From: Bacillota bacterium | GTDB lineage: Bacteria; Bacillota; Clostridia; Lachnospirales; Anaerotignaceae | Reading direction: 5' to 3' | Assembly: GCA_019422105.1 (NCBI GenBank) | Contig: JAHZDZ010000002.1 | Location: 1 to 64,000 of the forward strand | DNA: 64,000 bases | Part shown: positions 36,106 to 45,046 of the stretch, in pieces | How positions within the stretch are numbered: the first letter of the stretch is position 1 | How the letters are laid out: the number at the start of each line of letters is the position of its first letter | The notes under the pieces: model-generated | Told to the model about the DNA's origin: nothing | Database searches by the model: none | Seen by the model: only the letters and a program-made list of their open reading frames with translations | Position numbers and translations under genes: made by a program

Positions 36106-36135
36106 ACAGCCCTGATTTTTTCAGGGCTGTTTTTT
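36106..36135 (+). terminator. second terminator-like hairpin in the rib leader
   Basis: ACAGCCCTGA pairs with TCAGGGCTGT and is followed by TTTTT. It repeats the CCCTGA/TCAGGG stem of the first terminator, so the two could also cross-pair. It lies 100 bases before ribD. Confidence 0.8.
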
Positions 36136-36234
36136 ATAGGCGAAAAGGGTGGGATGGACATTGAGCGGCGCAATCAACATGGTGAATATTCAGTTGTTGG
36201 TATACGATTTTTAATGTGGAAAGAGGGATAGAAA

Positions 36235-37338
36235 ATGGATGAGAGCTTTATGGAGCTTGCCCTCAGGCTTGCTGAGAGAGGAGAGGGGAGGGTCAGTCCA
36301 AACCCTCTTGTGGGGGCTGTTATCGTGAAGGATGGAAGGATTATCGGCCAGGGCTGGCATGAGAGGTTTGGCGGAAGCCACGCAGAAATAAACGCCTTTG
36401 AAAATGCTTTGGAGGACACGGAGGGGGCGCAGATGTATGTGACATTGGAGCCGTGCTCCCATTATGGAAAAACGCCGCCCTGCGCCGAGGCCATTATACG
36501 CAAAAAAATCAGAAAGGTGCATGTGGGACTTTTGGATCCCAATCCGAGAGTCAGCGGAAAAGGACTTCAAATGCTTCGGGACGCCGGAATAGAGGTGGAG
36601 TTGGCGAAAGGGAGCTTAAAAGAAAAATGCTGTAAAATAAACGAGGTATTTTTGAAATATATCACAACAGGACTACCCTTCGTACTCTATAAAACGGCTG
36701 TGACACTGGATGGAAAAACAGCGGCGAAAACGGGGGATTCCAAATGGGTTTCCTGTGCAGAGTCAAGGCTTATGGTGCAGCGCATGCGCAGCCGCTACAG
36801 CGCCATTATGGCGGGTATTGGTACAGTTTTAAAGGATGATCCCCGTCTGACCGCCAGAATAGAGGGGGGAAGAAATCCCATCAGGGTTATTGTGGACACG
36901 GGCTTAAGGATACCGGAGAACGCCAATGTATTGAGGCTGATGGAGGGGGACAGGTGCATTGTGGCCTGCGGTATTCAGAAAACAAGGGATAAAATCAAGA
37001 GGCTTGAGGAAAGAGGGATTGAGATACTGGAGATAAAAAGCGGCGCAGGAGGCGTTGAATTGAGGGAGCTGATGCGAAAGCTTGGCGATATGGAAATTGA
37101 CAGTGTCTTGCTGGAAGGGGGAGGCACATTGGCTTACTCCGCGTTTCAAGGCGGATTGATTGATAAATTGGCTGTGTTTATCGCACCCAAGATAGCAGGA
37201 GGGAAAGGGGCGAAGACAGCGGTTGAGGGAGAAGGTGTATCTCTTATGGGGGAAGCCATAGAACTGTACGGCATGGAGGCCGAAAAAAGCGGCAGTGATA
37301 TTTTGATTACGGCTTACTGCAAAGGAGGAAAAGCATAA
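36235..37338 (+). CDS. ribD: bifunctional diaminohydroxyphosphoribosylaminopyrimidine deaminase / reductase
   Basis: The 367-residue enzyme performs the deamination and side-chain reduction steps of riboflavin synthesis. The N-terminal deaminase has zinc ligands in SHAEINAFENA and PCSHYGKTPPC (Cys-x8-Cys). The C-terminal reductase domain (from ~145) has KTAVTLDGKTAAKTGDSKW and LLEGGGTLAYS. The length is typical. It overlaps ribE by one base. Confidence 0.97.
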   Translation: MDESFMELALRLAERGEGRVSPNPLVGAVIVKDGRIIGQGWHERFGGSHAEINAFENALEDTEGAQMYVTLEPCSHYGKTPPCAEAIIRKKIRKVHVGLLDPNPRVSGKGLQMLRDAGIEVELAKGSLKEKCCKINEVFLKYITTGLPFVLYKTAVTLDGKTAAKTGDSKWVSCAESRLMVQRMRSRYSAIMAGIGTVLKDDPRLTARIEGGRNPIRVIVDTGLRIPENANVLRLMEGDRCIVACGIQKTRDKIKRLEERGIEILEIKSGAGGVELRELMRKLGDMEIDSVLLEGGGTLAYSAFQGGLIDKLAVFIAPKIAGGKGAKTAVEGEGVSLMGEAIELYGMEAEKSGSDILITAYCKGGKA

Positions 37339-37994
37339 TGTTTACAGGAATTGTGGAGGAAATCGGAAGTTTGGAAAAAATTGTGTCTGCCGATGTGGGA
37401 AGTATGACCATAAAGGCGCAGAGAGTATTGGCGGACATACAGCTTGGCGACAGTATTGCGGTAAACGGCGTATGTCTGACAGTAACAGCCTTTACCTCCA
37501 ACTCCTTTACAGTGGATGTCATGGCGCAGACGCTCCGTTTGACAAATCTGGGACTATTGAAAAGAGACAGCCCTGTCAATTTGGAGAGGGCCATGAAGGC
37601 CGACGGACGGTTTGGGGGGCATATTGTCAGCGGTCATGTAGACGAGGTGGGAGTAATAAAAAATATCAGGCAGGAAAAAAACGCTTTCTGGTATGAGATA
37701 GAGTGCAGCGGTGATTTGATGCGGTTTATTATGGATAGGGGTTCTGTGGCGGTGGATGGAACAAGCCTGACGGTTGCAGAGGCGGAAGAAAACACATTTT
37801 GTATTTCCATGATTCCCCACACCAGGCGGGAAACTGTGCTGGGTATAAAAAAAGCCGGTGACCGTGTAAATTTGGAGGGAGATGCCATTGCGAAATATGT
37901 GGAGAGGTTATTGTATTTCAAGCGGGACGAGGGGACAAAGGGTGTCAACAAAACCGTTATAGATAAAGGATTCTTGGCAAGCTGTGGATTTTAG
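37338..37994 (+). CDS. ribE: riboflavin synthase, alpha subunit
   Basis: The 218-residue enzyme dismutates two lumazines to riboflavin. It has the duplicated barrel starting MFTGIVEEIGS with repeats (GDSIAVNGVCLTV; RGSVAVDGTSLTV) and GGHIVSGHVDEVG. AAAGGAGG lies at the end of ribD, so the genes are coupled. The length is typical for the trimeric alpha form. Confidence 0.97.
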   Translation: MFTGIVEEIGSLEKIVSADVGSMTIKAQRVLADIQLGDSIAVNGVCLTVTAFTSNSFTVDVMAQTLRLTNLGLLKRDSPVNLERAMKADGRFGGHIVSGHVDEVGVIKNIRQEKNAFWYEIECSGDLMRFIMDRGSVAVDGTSLTVAEAEENTFCISMIPHTRRETVLGIKKAGDRVNLEGDAIAKYVERLLYFKRDEGTKGVNKTVIDKGFLASCGF

Positions 37995-38086
37995 CCCCGT
38001 GCATGTATTTTCGGATAAACCGTTAATTTTCACTGAGCGAGGAGATAAAAAGAAATTTTACAGTATAAAGACAGGAGGAAATGAAT

Positions 38087-39292
38087 ATGAAAAATTTTGG
38101 AACCATTGAGGAAGCGCTGGAGGATTTAAGGCAGGGAAAAATGATAGTTGTGACGGATGATCCGGAGAGGGAGAACGAGGGAGATTTAATCTGCGCAGCG
38201 GAGTTTGCCACAACGGAAAATGTCAATTTTATGGCAACCTACGCCAAAGGGCTAATCTGTATGCCCATGAGTAAAAAGATGACAAAAAAGCTGGGGCTTA
38301 TGCAGATGGTAAGCTGCAACACCGATAATCACGCTACGGCCTTTACGGTTTCCGTTGACCACATTTCCACAACAACAGGTATTTCCGCTGTGGAGCGCTC
38401 TATGACGGCGCTGGCCGTGGCAGAGGAGGGGGCAAAGCCGGAGGACTTCAGGCGCCCCGGGCATATGTTTCCTCTGGAGGCCAAGGAGGGCGGAGTATTT
38501 GAACGGGAAGGACATACAGAAGCCACGGTGGATTTTATGCGTTTGGCGGGGCTTGCCGAGGCGGGACTTTGTTGTGAGATAATGCGGGAGGACGGATACA
38601 TGATGCGCACAGGAGAATTGATAGCGTTTGCCAAGGCGCATCATCTGACCTTTGTGACCATTGAGGCTTTAAAGGAATACAGGAGGCTGCATGAAAGGAT
38701 AGTGGAGCGGGTTGTGGAAGCGACACTGCCGACAAAATACGGGGAGTTTGAAATATTTGGTTACCGCAATAAGCTTAACGGGGAGGAACATGTGGCCCTT
38801 ACTATGGGAGCGGTGGGGGACGGAAAGCCTGTTTTATGCCGGGTGCATTCGGAGTGCCTGACGGGGGATGCACTGGGGTCCAGCAAATGCGACTGCGGCG
38901 ACCAGTACGATATGGCCATGAGACGTATAGCAAGGGAAGGCAGGGGAGTTATGGTATATCTGAGGCAGGAGGGCCGGGGCATCGGTCTTTTGAACAAGCT
39001 GAAGGCCTATGCCTTACAGGACAAGGGAATGGATACGGTGGAGGCCAACATTGCTCTGGGGTTTGCGCCTGATTTGCGGGATTATACAGTGGGAGCACAG
39101 ATTTTACAGGATTTGGGTGTTTCCAGGCTAAGACTTTTGACGAACAACCCGGATAAGATATGGAATCTGGAAAAATACAATTTAGAGATTGTGGAAAGGG
39201 TGCCCATTGAGACAGAACATAAGAAGGAATGCGAATTTTATATGGAGACAAAAAAGCACAAAATGGGACATCTGCTGGAAACATTTCAATAA
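38087..39292 (+). CDS. ribBA: bifunctional DHBP synthase / GTP cyclohydrolase II
   Basis: The 401-residue protein makes both riboflavin precursors. The N-terminal DHBP synthase domain has DDPERENEGDLI and the RRPGHMFPL loop. The C-terminal GTP cyclohydrolase II (from ~205) has the zinc Cys set in SECLTGDALGSSKCDCG and EGRGIGLLNKLKAY. ATG 38087 is chosen over ATG 38081 because the AGGAGG site is eight bases away rather than two. Confidence 0.97.
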   Translation: MKNFGTIEEALEDLRQGKMIVVTDDPERENEGDLICAAEFATTENVNFMATYAKGLICMPMSKKMTKKLGLMQMVSCNTDNHATAFTVSVDHISTTTGISAVERSMTALAVAEEGAKPEDFRRPGHMFPLEAKEGGVFEREGHTEATVDFMRLAGLAEAGLCCEIMREDGYMMRTGELIAFAKAHHLTFVTIEALKEYRRLHERIVERVVEATLPTKYGEFEIFGYRNKLNGEEHVALTMGAVGDGKPVLCRVHSECLTGDALGSSKCDCGDQYDMAMRRIAREGRGVMVYLRQEGRGIGLLNKLKAYALQDKGMDTVEANIALGFAPDLRDYTVGAQILQDLGVSRLRLLTNNPDKIWNLEKYNLEIVERVPIETEHKKECEFYMETKKHKMGHLLETFQ

Positions 39293-39327
39293 ACGGAATA
39301 ACTATAATATTAAGGAGGAAAAGGATA

Positions 39328-39792
39328 ATGAGAGTATTGGAAGGAAAGCTGACGGCGGAAGGTTTAAAAATGGGTATCGTTGCGGGAAGGTTTAACGAGT
39401 TTATAACAGGCAAGCTTTTGGAGGGAGCGCTGGACGCTTTAAAGAGGCACGGTATGGAGGAGGAAGGCGTCGATATAGCGTGGGTGCCCGGCGCCTTTGA
39501 AATCCCCCTCATTGCAAAGCGTATGGCGGAAAGCGGAAAATACGACGCTGTTATTTGCCTTGGGGCTGTCATCAAGGGAGCTACCAGCCATTATGATTAT
39601 GTATGCGCTGAGGTTTCAAAGGGGATTGCGTCGGCGTCTATGGGTAGCGGTGTTCCGGTTATGTTTGGCGTTTTGACCACGGACAATATTGAACAGGCTA
39701 TTGAGCGCGCGGGAACAAAAAGCGGCAACAAGGGCTATGATGTTGCGGTTGGAGCAATAGAGATGGCCAGGCTTTTAAAAGAAATGGCCTAA
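39328..39792 (+). CDS. ribH: 6,7-dimethyl-8-ribityllumazine synthase
   Basis: The 154-residue enzyme condenses DHBP with the ribitylamino-uracil. Family motifs are VAGRFNEFI, WVPGAFEIP, CLGAVIKGATSHYDYV and PVMFGVLTTDNIEQA, with the catalytic His in TSHYDY. ATG 39328 has TAAGGAGG. It is the last gene of the riboflavin operon. The protein normally forms a 60-mer or pentamer. Confidence 0.97.
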   Translation: MRVLEGKLTAEGLKMGIVAGRFNEFITGKLLEGALDALKRHGMEEEGVDIAWVPGAFEIPLIAKRMAESGKYDAVICLGAVIKGATSHYDYVCAEVSKGIASASMGSGVPVMFGVLTTDNIEQAIERAGTKSGNKGYDVAVGAIEMARLLKEMA

Positions 39793-40187
39793 GGGAAAGG
39801 AAGCAGGTGGAAAGCATGGACTGTATATCAATTTGTACAAAGGCTTTTAATGCTGTGTATTAAAAAATATACAATTTTGGGAGGCAAGAAAGGGCTGTAT
39901 TTCTCTTTTCCCCGTTAAAATGAAAGGGGTAAAAAATTGATATTTTACGATATTGAGTATATTTCCTATAGCAAGAGGCAAATTATGTTGAATTTTTATA
40001 AATAATTTATAAAAGTTTTAGCAATAATTGGCATAGGATTTGGATTATCTATAGTATATAATAGATTATCAAGTAAATAAGTGACATAATGTTATTATAT
40101 GAATGATGATTAACATTCTGAAAGCTGATATTGCGGAAATATCAGCTTTCCTTTATTGTTGACTTAATTCAGTGAAAAAACAATTGG
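39793..40187. other. intergenic stretch after ribH, with terminator
   Basis: The only clear element is a hairpin GAAAGCTGATATT/AATATCAGCTTTC followed by CTTTATT at about 40119-40157, well after ribH. The rest is AT-rich with no supported ORF. Confidence 0.6.
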
Positions 40188-40326
40188 TTGCCAATGAAGG
40201 CGTTTTACTGTATAATATTGGGCTGTGACCCGAAATTTGAATGATTATATGAAAAATGGGAATCATATAGTATTAGATTTCGGTTTATGCAAATAAAAAA
40301 AATAAAAAAGGAAAACTGGGGGATTC
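40188..40326 (+). promoter_or_regulatory. hppA promoter and structured leader
   Basis: TTGCCA (40188-40193) and TATAAT (40211-40216) have a 17-base spacer. The ~105-base leader folds by eye into a closing stem CCGAAAT/ATTTCGG around an inner ATGATTATATG/AATCATATAG hairpin, ending 45 bases before the start codon. It might regulate mRNA stability or translation. It matches no riboswitch class that I recognise. Confidence 0.6.
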
Positions 40327-42315
40327 ATGATGGAGAATTTGATTTACCTGGCACCAGTAGTGGGTATTCTCGCTCTGATCTTCGCTTTCACTCTTGCCTC
40401 TAAGGTTGGCAAGCAGTCTGAGGGCACAGACAGAATGAAGGAAATCGCACTGTCAATCAGGGAAGGTGCCAACGCATTCTTAAAGGCGGAATACAAAATT
40501 TTAGTTATCTTTGCCGCTGTTTTATTTGTTCTTATTTGTTTTGGCATTGGCCTGCCAAACGCGCTTGCTTTTCTTTTAGGCGCACTGTTCTCAACGCTTG
40601 CCGGCTATTTCGGTATGAACGTTGCGACAAAGGCCAATGTAAGAACTGCTAACGCAGCGAGGGAAAGCGGTATGAACAGGGCTCTGTCCATTGCGTTTTC
40701 CGGCGGCGCTGTAATGGGTATGTCAGTAGTCGGTCTTGGTTTATTGGGCGCCGGAATTGTTTACATTATGACAGGCGATGCGAATGTGCTTTCAGGCTTC
40801 AGCCTCGGCGCTTCCTCTATTGCCCTTTTCGGACGTGTGGGCGGCGGCATTTACACTAAGGCTGCCGATGTAGGCGCTGACCTTGTAGGCAAGGTTGAGG
40901 CCGGCATTCCCGAGGACGACCCCAGAAACCCAGCCGTTATTGCAGATAACGTAGGCGATAACGTAGGCGACGTTGCGGGTATGGGCGCTGACCTTTTTGA
41001 GTCCTATGTCGGCTCCATTGTTTCTGCAATTACTTTGGGTGTTGTATCCTACCAGTTTAAAGGGGCCGTATTCCCATTGGTTCTCGCAGCGGTAGGCATT
41101 ATTGCATCTATAATCGGAACCTTCTTTGTAAAGGGCGATGAGAAGTCCAATCCTCACAAGGCTTTGAAGATGGGCTCTTATGTATCCAGCGCTTTGGTAG
41201 TGGTTGCTGCAATTGCACTGAGCAACTATTTCTTTGGAAGCTTCAACCAGGCAATTGCAATTATTGCCGGACTTATCGTTGGTCTTATTATCGGTATCGT
41301 CACTGAGGTTTACACTTCAGGAGACTATAAATCCGTTAAGAAAATTGCAGAGCAGTCTGAAACAGGCTCCGCAACAACAATCATCAGCGGTCTTGCAGTT
41401 GGTATGGAATCAACAGCAATTCCGATTTTACTGATTTGCGTCGGTATATTTGTAGCTTACCAGTTTGCCGGCATTTACGGTATTGCCCTTGCAGCGGTAG
41501 GTATGCTTTCCACAACAGGTATCACAGTAGCGGTTGATGCTTACGGCCCAATCGCTGACAATGCCGGCGGTATTGCCGAAATGAGCGGTCTGGATCATTC
41601 CGTCAGGGTGATTACTGACAAGCTTGACTCTGTAGGAAATACAACAGCGGCTATGGGCAAGGGCTTTGCCATTGGTTCTGCCGCACTGACTGCGCTTGCG
41701 CTTTTTGTATCCTATGCAGAGGTTGTAGGATTGAATACAGTGGGTATCAGCATCCTTGACCCAAGGGTTATTATCGGATTATTTGTAGGCGGTATGCTTC
41801 CATTCCTTTTCTCCGCGTTTACTATGCAGTCTGTTGGTAAAGCGGCCTTTAAGATGATTGAGGAGGTAAGACGCCAGTTCAGAACAATTCCAGGCATCAT
41901 GGAAGGAACGGCAAAACCGGACTACAAGAAATGCGTTGAGATTTCCACAACAGCGGCATTAAAGGAAATGATGGTTCCGGGCATTATGGCGGTAGTTTCT
42001 CCTATCATCATTGGTGTGCTTTTGGGAACAACTGCTCTTGGCGGACTTCTTGCAGGCTCTCTTGTAACGGGCGTTTTGATGGCAATCTTTATGTCAAATG
42101 CCGGCGGTGCATGGGACAACGCAAAGAAATATATTGAGGAGGGCAACCACGGAGGTAAAGGCAGTGAGGCGCATAAGGCGGCTGTTGTCGGTGACACTGT
42201 GGGCGACCCGTTCAAGGATACCTCGGGTCCTTCCATCAATATTTTGATTAAGCTGATGACAATTGTAGCGCTTGTATTTGCGCCACTGTTTATACGGATT
42301 GGCAGCTTATTGTAA
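40327..42315 (+). CDS. hppA: K+-dependent membrane-bound ion-translocating pyrophosphatase
   Basis: The 662-residue protein couples pyrophosphate hydrolysis to Na+ and/or H+ pumping. It has about 15-16 transmembrane helices. The pyrophosphate/Mg sites are in DVGADLVGKVE, DDPRNPAVIADNVGDNVGD and GDTVGDPFKDTSGPSIN. The GNTTAAMGKGFA segment has Ala where K+-independent enzymes have Lys, which marks the K+-dependent class. Two consecutive ATG codons (40327, 40330) are both plausible with GGGGG upstream. It is monocistronic. Confidence 0.95.
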   Translation: MMENLIYLAPVVGILALIFAFTLASKVGKQSEGTDRMKEIALSIREGANAFLKAEYKILVIFAAVLFVLICFGIGLPNALAFLLGALFSTLAGYFGMNVATKANVRTANAARESGMNRALSIAFSGGAVMGMSVVGLGLLGAGIVYIMTGDANVLSGFSLGASSIALFGRVGGGIYTKAADVGADLVGKVEAGIPEDDPRNPAVIADNVGDNVGDVAGMGADLFESYVGSIVSAITLGVVSYQFKGAVFPLVLAAVGIIASIIGTFFVKGDEKSNPHKALKMGSYVSSALVVVAAIALSNYFFGSFNQAIAIIAGLIVGLIIGIVTEVYTSGDYKSVKKIAEQSETGSATTIISGLAVGMESTAIPILLICVGIFVAYQFAGIYGIALAAVGMLSTTGITVAVDAYGPIADNAGGIAEMSGLDHSVRVITDKLDSVGNTTAAMGKGFAIGSAALTALALFVSYAEVVGLNTVGISILDPRVIIGLFVGGMLPFLFSAFTMQSVGKAAFKMIEEVRRQFRTIPGIMEGTAKPDYKKCVEISTTAALKEMMVPGIMAVVSPIIIGVLLGTTALGGLLAGSLVTGVLMAIFMSNAGGAWDNAKKYIEEGNHGGKGSEAHKAAVVGDTVGDPFKDTSGPSINILIKLMTIVALVFAPLFIRIGSLL

Positions 42316-42321
42316 TGAATA

Positions 42322-42367
42322 AAAAGGCTATGCTTAAGGGATTTTTCTTAAGCATAGCCTTTTTTTG
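42322..42367 (+). terminator. terminator of hppA
   Basis: AGGCTATGCTTAAG pairs with CTTAAGCATAGCCT around an eight-base loop, followed by seven T residues. Confidence 0.93.
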
Positions 42368-42878
42368 TTTTTATCGGCTTTAAACAGACATGTGATTTTG
42401 GTGTTAAAAAGATATTGAAGTTTTCGATTTTGAGCTGCAAAGGCACTGTTAGAGGATATTGAATTTACCTTTTCAAACACCATATGTGAGTAAAGACATA
42501 GATTTATTCAGGTATAAACATTTTTTCTGATTATCCCAAGATAAAGCGGCGAATGAAAATCCATATCCCGATAATGCAAATAGAATAAGGGGAAGGACAA
42601 ATTGCAAAGGACCTGCAACTGCTTTTCTATTTCTATAGTCCGTAACGAAAGTAATGTTTACTTTGGGGCAGTATACAGCTTTTAAATCTTTATCTTTTTT
42701 TACCGAAAATAAGGCCGACTATATCAGGAATCAAAGAAAATTATAAAAGGCTCTGAAACCGCGTTTTCCTGCGTGGTTTTATTTTTGAAAAAAATATTGG
42801 CGGAAGGTGCCTTTTCTTTTTGTTTAATATAATGAAATAATGTGTTATCATATTTATTATAATAAAAGGAGAAAAGAT
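42368..42878. other. intergenic stretch, no clear feature
   Basis: The 510-base AT-rich gap has a weak AACCGCG/CGTGGTT hairpin with T residues near 42757-42787. No credible ORF is present. Confidence 0.5.
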
Positions 42879-43439
42879 ATGGAAAAATTGAAGCTGGGAG
42901 AAAAGATAATAGAATTTCGTAGAAAAAATAGCTTTACCATAAAGGATTTTTCCAGGCTGACCGGCCTAAGTCCGGCTCTTATCAGCAATATAGAAAGAAA
43001 CGTGGCGAATCCGTCTTTAAGTGCGCTTCAGGCAATTGCAAGAGCGCTGGGAGTTACCCTTTCCACACTGTTTATTGAGGAGATTGACAATCAATCTCTG
43101 ATACTCAGAAAGGAGGACAGGATACCTCATGTAAAGCCAAACGAAAAGCATGTTGTGTATGATCTGCTTACCCCCAATATTTTAAATTCCAACATAGAAA
43201 TGCTCCTTGTAACACTGAAGCCTCACAGCGAGACTTATGGAGGCTTCACGCAGCATGGCAGCGAGGAGGAAATTGCCTATGTGGTGGAGGGGGAAACCTA
43301 TATTATTTTTGAGGAGGAAGAGTTTTTATTAAAAAAAGAGGACACCATAAGAATATTGCCCAACAGAAAGCATAAATTCAGAAATGCCACAGATGAGGAG
43401 ATTAAAATATTGTTTATAAAAAGCAGGGTATATTATTAA
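42879..43439 (+). CDS. XRE-cupin transcriptional regulator
   Basis: The 186-residue protein has an N-terminal XRE helix-turn-helix (residues 5-60; TIKDFSRLTGLSPALISNIERNVAN) and a C-terminal cupin barrel (about 110-180; HSEEEIAYVVEGE-like GSEEEIAYVVEGETYI and ILPNRKHKFRN), as in PuuR-type regulators. The cupin probably senses a small amine or aldehyde-pathway metabolite. ATG 42879 has AAAGGAG. It is three bases before the aldehyde dehydrogenase frame and probably regulates it. Confidence 0.92.
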   Translation: MEKLKLGEKIIEFRRKNSFTIKDFSRLTGLSPALISNIERNVANPSLSALQAIARALGVTLSTLFIEEIDNQSLILRKEDRIPHVKPNEKHVVYDLLTPNILNSNIEMLLVTLKPHSETYGGFTQHGSEEEIAYVVEGETYIIFEEEEFLLKKEDTIRILPNRKHKFRNATDEEIKILFIKSRVYY

Positions 43440-43454
43440 AGGATGGTGGACGTT

Positions 43455-44849
43455 ATGAGGGAATACGGCAGCGGTGAAATAAAGAGAATGCTGGCGGATA
43501 TGAATCTGTTTTTTAACGCGCAGAAAACCAGACCCATATCCTTCCGCATCAAACAGCTGATGAAATTAAAAAGAAGCATACTAAAATATCAAAAAAATGT
43601 GGAAGCTGCTTTGGAGGCAGATTTGGGAAAGTGTTCCTTTGAAGGCTATTATGCTGAGATAGGGCTGGTTTTAAAATCAATTGGGACGGCGGTTCGCGAT
43701 CTGGGACAATGGTCAAAAGGGGAAAAAGTAAAAACACCCTTTTATCTTATGCCGGGCAAAAGTGTAATTATGTCTGAGCCCTATGGTACAGTGTTAATCA
43801 TAAGCCCTTTCAACTATCCCTTTCAGCTGGTATTTGAGCCCCTGATAGGCGCCATAGCGGCAGGAAACTGTGCTGTCATAAAACCGTCGGAGGCTTCGGG
43901 CAGGACGGCTGAGGCCATAGAAAAAATAATAGCGGAAACCTTTGATGAGAACTATATCAGATGTATACAGGGTGGAGTGGAAACGACAAATGCACTGATA
44001 CATGCAAAATTCGATTTTATATTTTTTACAGGCAGTCAGAGAGTAGGAAAAATTGTGATGAAGGCGGCGGCGGATAATCTCATCCCCGTTGTGCTGGAAT
44101 TAGGCGGGAAAAGTCCTGTCATTATAGATAAAAGCGCGGATATAAAGCGGGCGGCCAGAAAGATTGCATGGGGCAAGAATATGAACTGCGGGCAGACCTG
44201 TGTTGCACCGGACTACGTTTTTGTGGAAAGGAGCAGAAAGAAGCAGTTTATACAGGAATACAGCAAACAGGTGGAAGAAATGTATGGCACAGATCCCAGC
44301 ATGAGCAGGACATATGGAAGGATAATCGACCGTAAGGCATTTGAGCGGCTTACGGGTATTTTAAGGGAGGAAAGAGAAAATATCCTTTTTGGAGGGAATT
44401 GGGAGGAAGAGGCTCTGTATATTGCACCCAGTGTAATAAATGTCACTTCGGTGAGGCAGCCCAGTATGCGGGAGGAACTTTTTGGTCCGATACTGCCTGT
44501 GATAGCGTATCAAAATCTGGACAACGTGATTTCTTATATCAGAAAACAACCCAAGCCCCTAGCGTTATACCTTTTTACCAGGCGCAGAAGGGTTGTGAGA
44601 AGAGTACTTGGCGAAATCTCTTTTGGCGGTGGCTGTGTCAATGATACCATCAGCCATATTGCCAATGGAAATCTGCCCTTTGGAGGAGTTGGCGCATCCG
44701 GTATTGGTGCCTACCACGGAAAATACAGCTTTGATGTCTTTTCACATAAAAAAAGTGTATTGGTAAAGGGAGGATTACCGGACGGTGAGTTTATGTATCC
44801 TCCATACAGTGTGCTGAAAAAATTGCCGGTATATGCTTTTTTGAGATAA
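43455..44849 (+). CDS. aldehyde dehydrogenase (class 3 type)
   Basis: The 464-residue NAD(P)-dependent enzyme oxidises an aldehyde to its acid. The catalytic Cys is in MNCGQTC (residues near 240), the general base Glu in VLELGGKSP, and FTGSQRVGKIVM is the cofactor loop. The length and the C-terminal hydrophobic tail match the ALDH3 group of fatty or aromatic aldehyde dehydrogenases. ATG 43455 is chosen over ATG 43443, which abuts the ribosome site. It lies directly after the XRE-cupin gene. Confidence 0.92.
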   Translation: MREYGSGEIKRMLADMNLFFNAQKTRPISFRIKQLMKLKRSILKYQKNVEAALEADLGKCSFEGYYAEIGLVLKSIGTAVRDLGQWSKGEKVKTPFYLMPGKSVIMSEPYGTVLIISPFNYPFQLVFEPLIGAIAAGNCAVIKPSEASGRTAEAIEKIIAETFDENYIRCIQGGVETTNALIHAKFDFIFFTGSQRVGKIVMKAAADNLIPVVLELGGKSPVIIDKSADIKRAARKIAWGKNMNCGQTCVAPDYVFVERSRKKQFIQEYSKQVEEMYGTDPSMSRTYGRIIDRKAFERLTGILREERENILFGGNWEEEALYIAPSVINVTSVRQPSMREELFGPILPVIAYQNLDNVISYIRKQPKPLALYLFTRRRRVVRRVLGEISFGGGCVNDTISHIANGNLPFGGVGASGIGAYHGKYSFDVFSHKKSVLVKGGLPDGEFMYPPYSVLKKLPVYAFLR

Positions 44850-45046
44850 TAGAGGTCAGCTACACGCTTTCAAGGGTATTTGTGAAATGGATAAAAGCGG
44901 CTTGCCGATAATGTACTGCAGGCTGTTAGTGAAGCTTCTTTTGATAACTGTGATTGGTTTTGCATAAAAGCGTATGGAGGGGCTTCCATTTTTCGCTTAT
45001 TGTGATACGATAAAAGAAAAAGGTTATGGTGAAGGGGGAAGAGAAT

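Noticed and set aside
36007..36231. 74-codon frame between the FMN riboswitch and ribD
   Set aside because: It runs through both terminator hairpins and has no ribosome site.
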